DNA of 23,502 nucleotides from Chara braunii. Lineage: Eukaryota; Streptophyta; Charophyceae; Charales; Characeae. A program made the translations under genes and the position numbers. Below are positions 19,598-23,502 of the stretch, in pieces. Where the stretch lies: NCBI GenBank assembly GCA_003427395.1, contig BFEA01000235.1, positions 2,057,122-2,080,623 of the forward strand, given 5' to 3'. Numbering within the stretch: position 1 is the first letter of the stretch; each line of letters opens with the position of its first letter. The notes under the pieces are model-generated. The model saw only the letters and a list, made by a program, of their open reading frames with translations. It had not been told where the DNA came from and made no database searches.

Positions 19598-20080
19598 TGC
19601 GTATGACCTTCGTGAGCTCGCCCTCTGCGGGCTAGCCAGTGCGCCAGTTTCCACCATGTGCCTGTCTCGTGCGTCAGTGGGAAGCCCCTCCCCTGCTAGT
19701 GTCCTCTCGTGCTCTCGTAGGCTAGCACACCCCGTGTGCTAGCCAGTTCGCCTGTCTCGTGCGCCTACCCCAAAAGTCCCCCTTTTCCGATCCCATTTGG
19801 GCTTTTAAACTTTGTCGGCCCCAGTCTCATGTGGGACCTGGCTCTCTGGCCTTGCGTATGACCTTCGTGAGCTCGCCCTCTGCGGGCTAGCCAATGCGCT
19901 AGTTTCCACCGCCTGTCTGGTGCGTCGGTGGGAAGCCCCTCCCCCGCTAGTATCCTCTCGTGCTCTCGTAGGCTAGCACACCTCGTGTGCTAGCCAGTTT
20001 GCCTGTCTCGTGTGCCTATCCCAGTTGGGCTCTTAAACTTTGTCGGCCCCAGTCTCACATGGGACCTGGCTCTCTGGCCT
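19598..20080. repeat. 255-bp tandem duplication with conserved hairpins
   Basis: Unit 1 (19598-19852) and unit 2 (19853-20080) both start TGCGTATGACCTTCGTGAGC and end GACCTGGCTCTCTGGCCT. Unit 2 lacks about 27 bp of unit 1. Each carries a perfect 11-bp hairpin GGCTAGCACAC/GTGTGCTAGCC, with loop CCC at 19720-19744 and loop CTC at 19971-19995. No coding frame spans the units. Confidence 0.93.
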
Positions 20081-20576
20081 CCCGAAGTGTCGGTCGCTGT
20101 CAAGGAAGTTGCAGCGCCCCGGTACTGAGGCTCTTTCCGAGCCTAGGCCTGAGCCCTTTTGGGGTCCCGAAAGGTCACTTGTGAAGGGGGCCTTTTTATC
20201 GGGTACCGGGCCTTTTGCAGCGCCCTGGTACCACGCCTGAGTCCGGGCCTGGTTTGGGCCTCGAACAGTCACGAGGTCCAAAGGCCCGGTTCCCTAGGTA
20301 AGGCCTCAGTGACCCCTTTTTCCCTTTTCTCTCCTTCGGCCTCCATTTTTCCCCTTAGGGCCTAGTACCACAGTTTGGGATCGGCCCCCGCCCCAAAATG
20401 TGTCCCCTTTCTTTAGCCCCTTTTTCCGTCTCCCCTGGTTCCCGCCGTCGGTCTCGTCTGCTATTCCACCCGCATTGACGAAACGCTTGGTGCGAGTCCG
20501 TAAGATGCCGCCCTCCGGTAGCCATATTCCAATGGTCACGGCGATTTCAGCCACCTGATCGGCACGTCGCTGTCTC
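20081..20576. other. GC-rich non-coding stretch with diverged internal repeats
   Basis: GCAGCGCC(C/T)(C/T)GGTAC appears near 20111 and 20218, each followed by similar GCCTGAG and GGTC/GAACAGTCAC-type sequence about 107 bp apart, suggesting an old tandem duplication. No recognised gene. Confidence 0.4.
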
Positions 20577-20587
20577 GCATTAAAATT

Positions 20588-20645
20588 CCCTGTGTTCAAT
20601 CAAATTAATAATTCATCCGGCAACCGTCGATTCCAGGAAAAACCC
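20588..20645. repeat. 58-bp direct repeat, copy A (next to the LINE tail)
   Basis: It matches 22863-22920 with 2 mismatches in 58 bases. It starts CCCTGTGTTCAATC and ends CAGGAAAAACCC, and weaker similarity extends outward through GCATTAAAA. It lies immediately beside the T27 tract that forms the poly(A) tail of the neighbouring LINE. Confidence 0.95.
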
Positions 20646-20712
20646 TTCTTTTTTTTTTTTTTTTTTTTTTTTTTTGGCGGGCCGCTCCGTCTATTGGTGG
20701 GGAGCATCACCT

Positions 20713-21430
20713 GCTGGGAACCGGGCCCAGCGTCCCGTGAATACATCTGTTGGTAACAGTACAGTCTTGAGGGTGACGCCATTTGGCTGGAAACCGGGTC
20801 CAACGTCCCATATCTGACCTTGTTCTTCCTACTTAGCCTGCAGCAGCATCGGTTACTGGCGGGAGACCCACCGGGGGGCACCGGTGGGGCCTCCCTCCCT
20901 CCCCTAGATCTTGCTCCCCTCCTACTGTCCTCATGGCGTCCAGGAATTTATAGCAAATTTACAAAAATTTTACAAAAAAATTTTCAGAACAATATCATGT
21001 CGCAAGTCTGACACCCCAGTGCTGGAAACCGGGTCCAGCATCCCTTGTCCCGAGTACAGCATCCCTACCTACCCTGGGGTGTATCCTGTGCCCCGAGTCT
21101 AACATCCCTGCCAACCCTGTTTGGACACTCAGGCTGAGACGGACCGTGCAATTCTGTTTATCCAGCCTAACTTGCAGTGTATCCATCTGCCGCTGTGTCC
21201 GTGCTGTCCATTAACCTAAGCTTGTAGTAAAGGGGACAGCCGCCTGTTCTCCTTCTGGCCCTCTATATATTTGAGACCTCCGAAGGAAACTGAGCCAGAC
21301 AATACATTACCCATGCTGGAAACCGGGTCCAACGTCCCATATCAGCGCTGTTCATCTGAGCCAGCCTGCTGTGTATCCATCTGCTGCTGTCCTTCTGCTG
21401 ACCATTAAGCTGCGCTCGTATTGAAAGGCC
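20713..21430. repeat. Recurrent 24-bp motif and tandem units in the LINE 3' region
   Basis: A motif beginning GCTGG(A/G)AACCGGG and ending C(G/A)TCCC occurs at 20713-20736, 20786-20809, 21021-21044 and 21315-21338. Flanking sequence also recurs: GTGTATCCATCTGC(C/T)GCTGT at about 21177 and 21371 each precedes a CCATTAA block. This suggests tandem units of up to about 294 bp making up the LINE 3' UTR. Confidence 0.8.
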
Positions 21431-21557
21431 GAGATTAACGGGGGTGAACAGACAGAGGAGGTACCGAAGGGGCAGAGGAGAACAGAAGGGCTCAGGGGTA
21501 GGGAGGGGGCAAGGGTAGGGGGGAAGCAGGGCGGGGGCTCGGCCCGACATACTATGA

Positions 21558-23000
21558 TCATAGGGGGAGGGCCTCTTCCAGTGCCAGTGGGTGGGGGGGG
21601 AAGGGGTTTGCGAATTCATGGGTCGGGCGTAACCTTTCGCCCGGATCGAGGTTTGTCCAGTCATGGAAGATCAACTGATAATCTCTTGCTATCTCCGTCC
21701 GGTGTCCTTCTTGCGGTTCTCCTCCCGGCTGGCGATTCTCTGACCATCTCACCTCCGCCACCCATCCTTTTCTTTCCCCTCCCAACCAATTCTGACTGAA
21801 TCGGGATATGATCTTGTTGATGTCAGACCAGGAATTCATTTGATCCAATTTGTTTCTGGTCGCCTTCCATTGGGCAGCAATTTCATGTTCAATTAACAGG
21901 CGTAGTTGTTCTGTGACTTCACCTTCTTCGACCCGTGCCCCTTCCATTTCCAAAATGCATCGTTTCCACCAGATGACCCACATGACCGCCCGCCTGCCCA
22001 AATGAAACATGTTTTCTTCGAATGTGTCTCCCTGAATTGAGGGGTAATGTCCTAGTAATATAGCCCGCCATTCCCATGGCCATTCTGCCCCGGGGACTAT
22101 GTATCGCCAGATCCTGTCCCAAACCCTTCAGAGCAAAACCGAAGCCGGACATTGGAGGAAGATGTGTTCGATTGTTTCGGCCCTTTTCCTCCTTGAATAA
22201 TTCAATAGGCAACTATGGCACCAAGGTAATGCCCGACCTTGCTGCTCCAGACGGGTGTCATCTATCAACCAATCATTGGTTGGCAGACATCGGTGGGCTA
22301 TTTGCCACTGGAGGGCCGAAATCTTAGCGGGTCTATTCCTACATTGAGTGAACCATCGGATTGGCTTGAGTAAGTCTCGGTCCACATTGAGATGTCGATG
22401 CCACCTATCCTCAACTGACTCCCGCAATCTTCGTTTGGGGCGGAGCATACGATAGACTGATTTCGATTTGAGAGTGTGTAGCGTTAGTGGTTTTGACGGT
22501 CCTTTTCTAGTCGTGGCCACCTGGGACCAATGCCACTCGTCGGGGTCGAAGGGGAGATCCTCAATCGGGGTTGTTGGGCGGTAGGCCCATTGTCCTCTGC
22601 CATTGTCCAAAACCCTGATGCGGTATATGTTCGTTTTGTCCATCCAAATAAACGGATCCTGGCTGCCCCGTAAGGGGCCATCCCTTTGGATGGCGAAAAT
22701 CTCAATTAGGGCCAGTGTCTGATTGACAACGTGTACTTGCCCGATCTCCTCCTTCTGATTGGGCAGGCCCACCCAGTCTCCTTCTCTCAATTGGGGGTCT
22801 TTTCGAAGGATGCTATACCACTGGAGGGGGAGACTTTCAATCAGTTCGTTTAGCATAAAAACCCCTGTTTTCAATCAAATTAATAATTCATCCGACAACC
22901 GTCGATTCCAGGAAAAACCCACCCCTGTCGGTCCGCATTCCACCACTGTCTAGTCTGGCCCTGGTTTTCCCATATCGTCCAACCGCCATTTGTCAATCGT
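21558..23000 (-). pseudogene. LINE ORF2 C-terminal fragment with zinc finger, disrupted
   Basis: From 22874 down to 21558 one frame is coherent, interrupted by TGA at 22128-22130 (reading through gives QCPASVLL then RVWDRIWRYI). It includes ISALQWQIAHRCLPTNDWL and a C-x2-C...H...C finger (CHSC, EHIFLQC), equivalent to the zf-RVT domain of the larger LINE, then MWVIWWKR near its C-terminus, also shared with that LINE (MWVIWQDR). Upstream, WTIWENQGQTRQWWNADRQG at about 22930-22990 is in another frame, separated by the 56-bp insertion at about 22863-22918. The RT domain itself is absent. Confidence 0.8.
22863..22920. repeat. 58-bp direct repeat, copy B (inside LINE coding sequence)
   Basis: It matches 20588-20645 with two mismatches. 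Removing about 56 bp here would join WNADRQGWVF to MLNELIESLP in one frame, which aligns with the uninterrupted region of the larger LINE (W...DW...EIQ.SL), so copy B is an insertion relative to that LINE. The stop TGA at 22875-22877 lies inside it. Confidence 0.85.
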
Positions 23001-23248
23001 CTCCGTGGGCTCGGGTTGCAGGATAAAAACACACCGGAAAGGACTGTCGCGCGAAATCTGACTTTCAGCGGTAGTCTTTTTGAAGGAAGTAAAGGGCGGC
23101 GTAACGCTTGGGCCGCCCGACACCGTCACGAGGTGGTAGGATTAGTGGGCTTCGATCGCAGATTATTTCCTCGTTCTCCTCTCATCCTTCCTTGCCTTTT
23201 GTTGACCCCTGTTGCATTTCATCTCTGGATGTGAAGAATTGTTATTAG
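23001..23248. other. Unassigned stretch
   Basis: Between the truncated LINE and the Penelope-like fragment I see no gene, repeat or clear element end. A short plus-strand open stretch here (about 23016-23234) has no recognisable domain. Confidence 0.4.
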
Positions 23249-23502
23249 GAGTATGATATATATTCAAGTGGAGGACTGCACAGGTGTGTTGACGATTTGG
23301 CTGAGATTACTCGACTTTTATCAGGGTTGGTTCGCTGCCTTATTGATCACGATGTGGACGACACCTATGTATGTTGTCCGGTGATATACTAGCGAGGCAT
23401 GAACACATTGTTCTTGGAAAGTCCATCGTTCAAGTTACGTACAAGGAAGGAGGAGGACATTTTGACTGCGTGTGACAAAGAGTATGCCAAGAAAGGGTTG
23501 CA
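23249..23502 (+). pseudogene. Penelope-like element RT-proximal fragment, runs off the window
   Basis: After a TAG at 23246-23248 one frame runs to the end of the window with a single TAG at 23390-23392. It contains DHDVDDTYVCCPVIY, then LFLESPSFKLRTRKEEDI and KEYAKKGL. In Penelope-like elements with an N-terminal endonuclease, a pattern of this kind (charged residues, then a V-x-C-P segment, then an amphipathic helix) precedes the RT palm. That is from memory of the family and moderately uncertain. It has the same orientation as the GIY-YIG fragment at 14877-16460 and could be its displaced continuation. Confidence 0.4.

Larger units (their letters stand above)
20649..23000 (-). mobile_element. 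Second LINE, 5'-truncated, with poly(A) tail
   Basis: A minus-strand LINE fragment of a different family from the one at 5328-13015. It keeps only the C-terminal part of ORF2 (about 23000-21558), a 3' region of about 880 bp, and a tail of 27 A on the minus strand (T at 20649-20675). The 5' truncation point lies near 22980-23050 and is not sharply defined. Truncation at the 5' end plus a 3' poly(A) is the normal product of incomplete target-primed reverse transcription. Confidence 0.75.

Noticed and set aside
16461-20576. LTR retrotransposon between the tandem repeats
   Set aside because: No long terminal repeats, integrase or RNase H motifs; the direct repeats are adjacent tandem units.

Overview
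The window looks like nuclear DNA of a green-lineage eukaryote. It has one large conserved gene embedded in dense repeats, degenerate L1-type LINEs, foldback MITEs, long A/T homopolymers and microsatellites, and no operons or Shine-Dalgarno sites. A streptophyte, possibly a charophyte alga such as Chara, is my best guess, based on a plant-type vacuolar H+-pyrophosphatase beside plant L1-like LINEs and Penelope-like elements. That is inference, not proof.

Layout. 1-1217: a 176-bp foldback MITE, T-rich tracts, (TA)n, two short tandem duplications and a T21G17 tract. 1218-3593 (minus): an intact, intronless K+-dependent type I vacuolar H+-PPase, the only clearly functional gene here. 23 ambiguous bases lie inside it and 21 of them are at third codon positions. 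3594-5327: its upstream region, with a 57-bp tandem duplication, a foldback element, a second copy of the first MITE with a perfect 9-bp target duplication, and four diverged palindromic elements. About 5328-13015 (minus): a nearly full-length L1-type LINE with ORF1 (zinc knuckle plus RGG-rich region) and ORF2 (APE endonuclease, reverse transcriptase, C-terminal zinc finger), disabled by stops and frameshifts. 13016-14430: LINE leader, a tRNA-like Pol III box pair and a 404-bp inverted-repeat element.

14473-16460 (plus): a degenerate open frame, then a decayed Penelope-like element whose GIY-YIG endonuclease lies N-terminal of where the reverse transcriptase should be. The RT is missing there, but an RT-proximal fragment of the same type appears at 23249-23502 and runs off the window. 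16461-20576: repeats only, including 92-bp and 255-bp tandem duplications, (CA)n, an 85-bp (CT)n and paired perfect hairpins. About 20649-23000 (minus): a second, 5'-truncated LINE of another family. It has a 27-nt poly(A) tail, repeat units in its 3' region, and a 56-bp insertion in its coding frame that is also present just beyond its tail.

The genes do not form a pathway. The H+-PPase is a host membrane pump; everything else recognisable is mobile or mobile-derived DNA in various states of decay.
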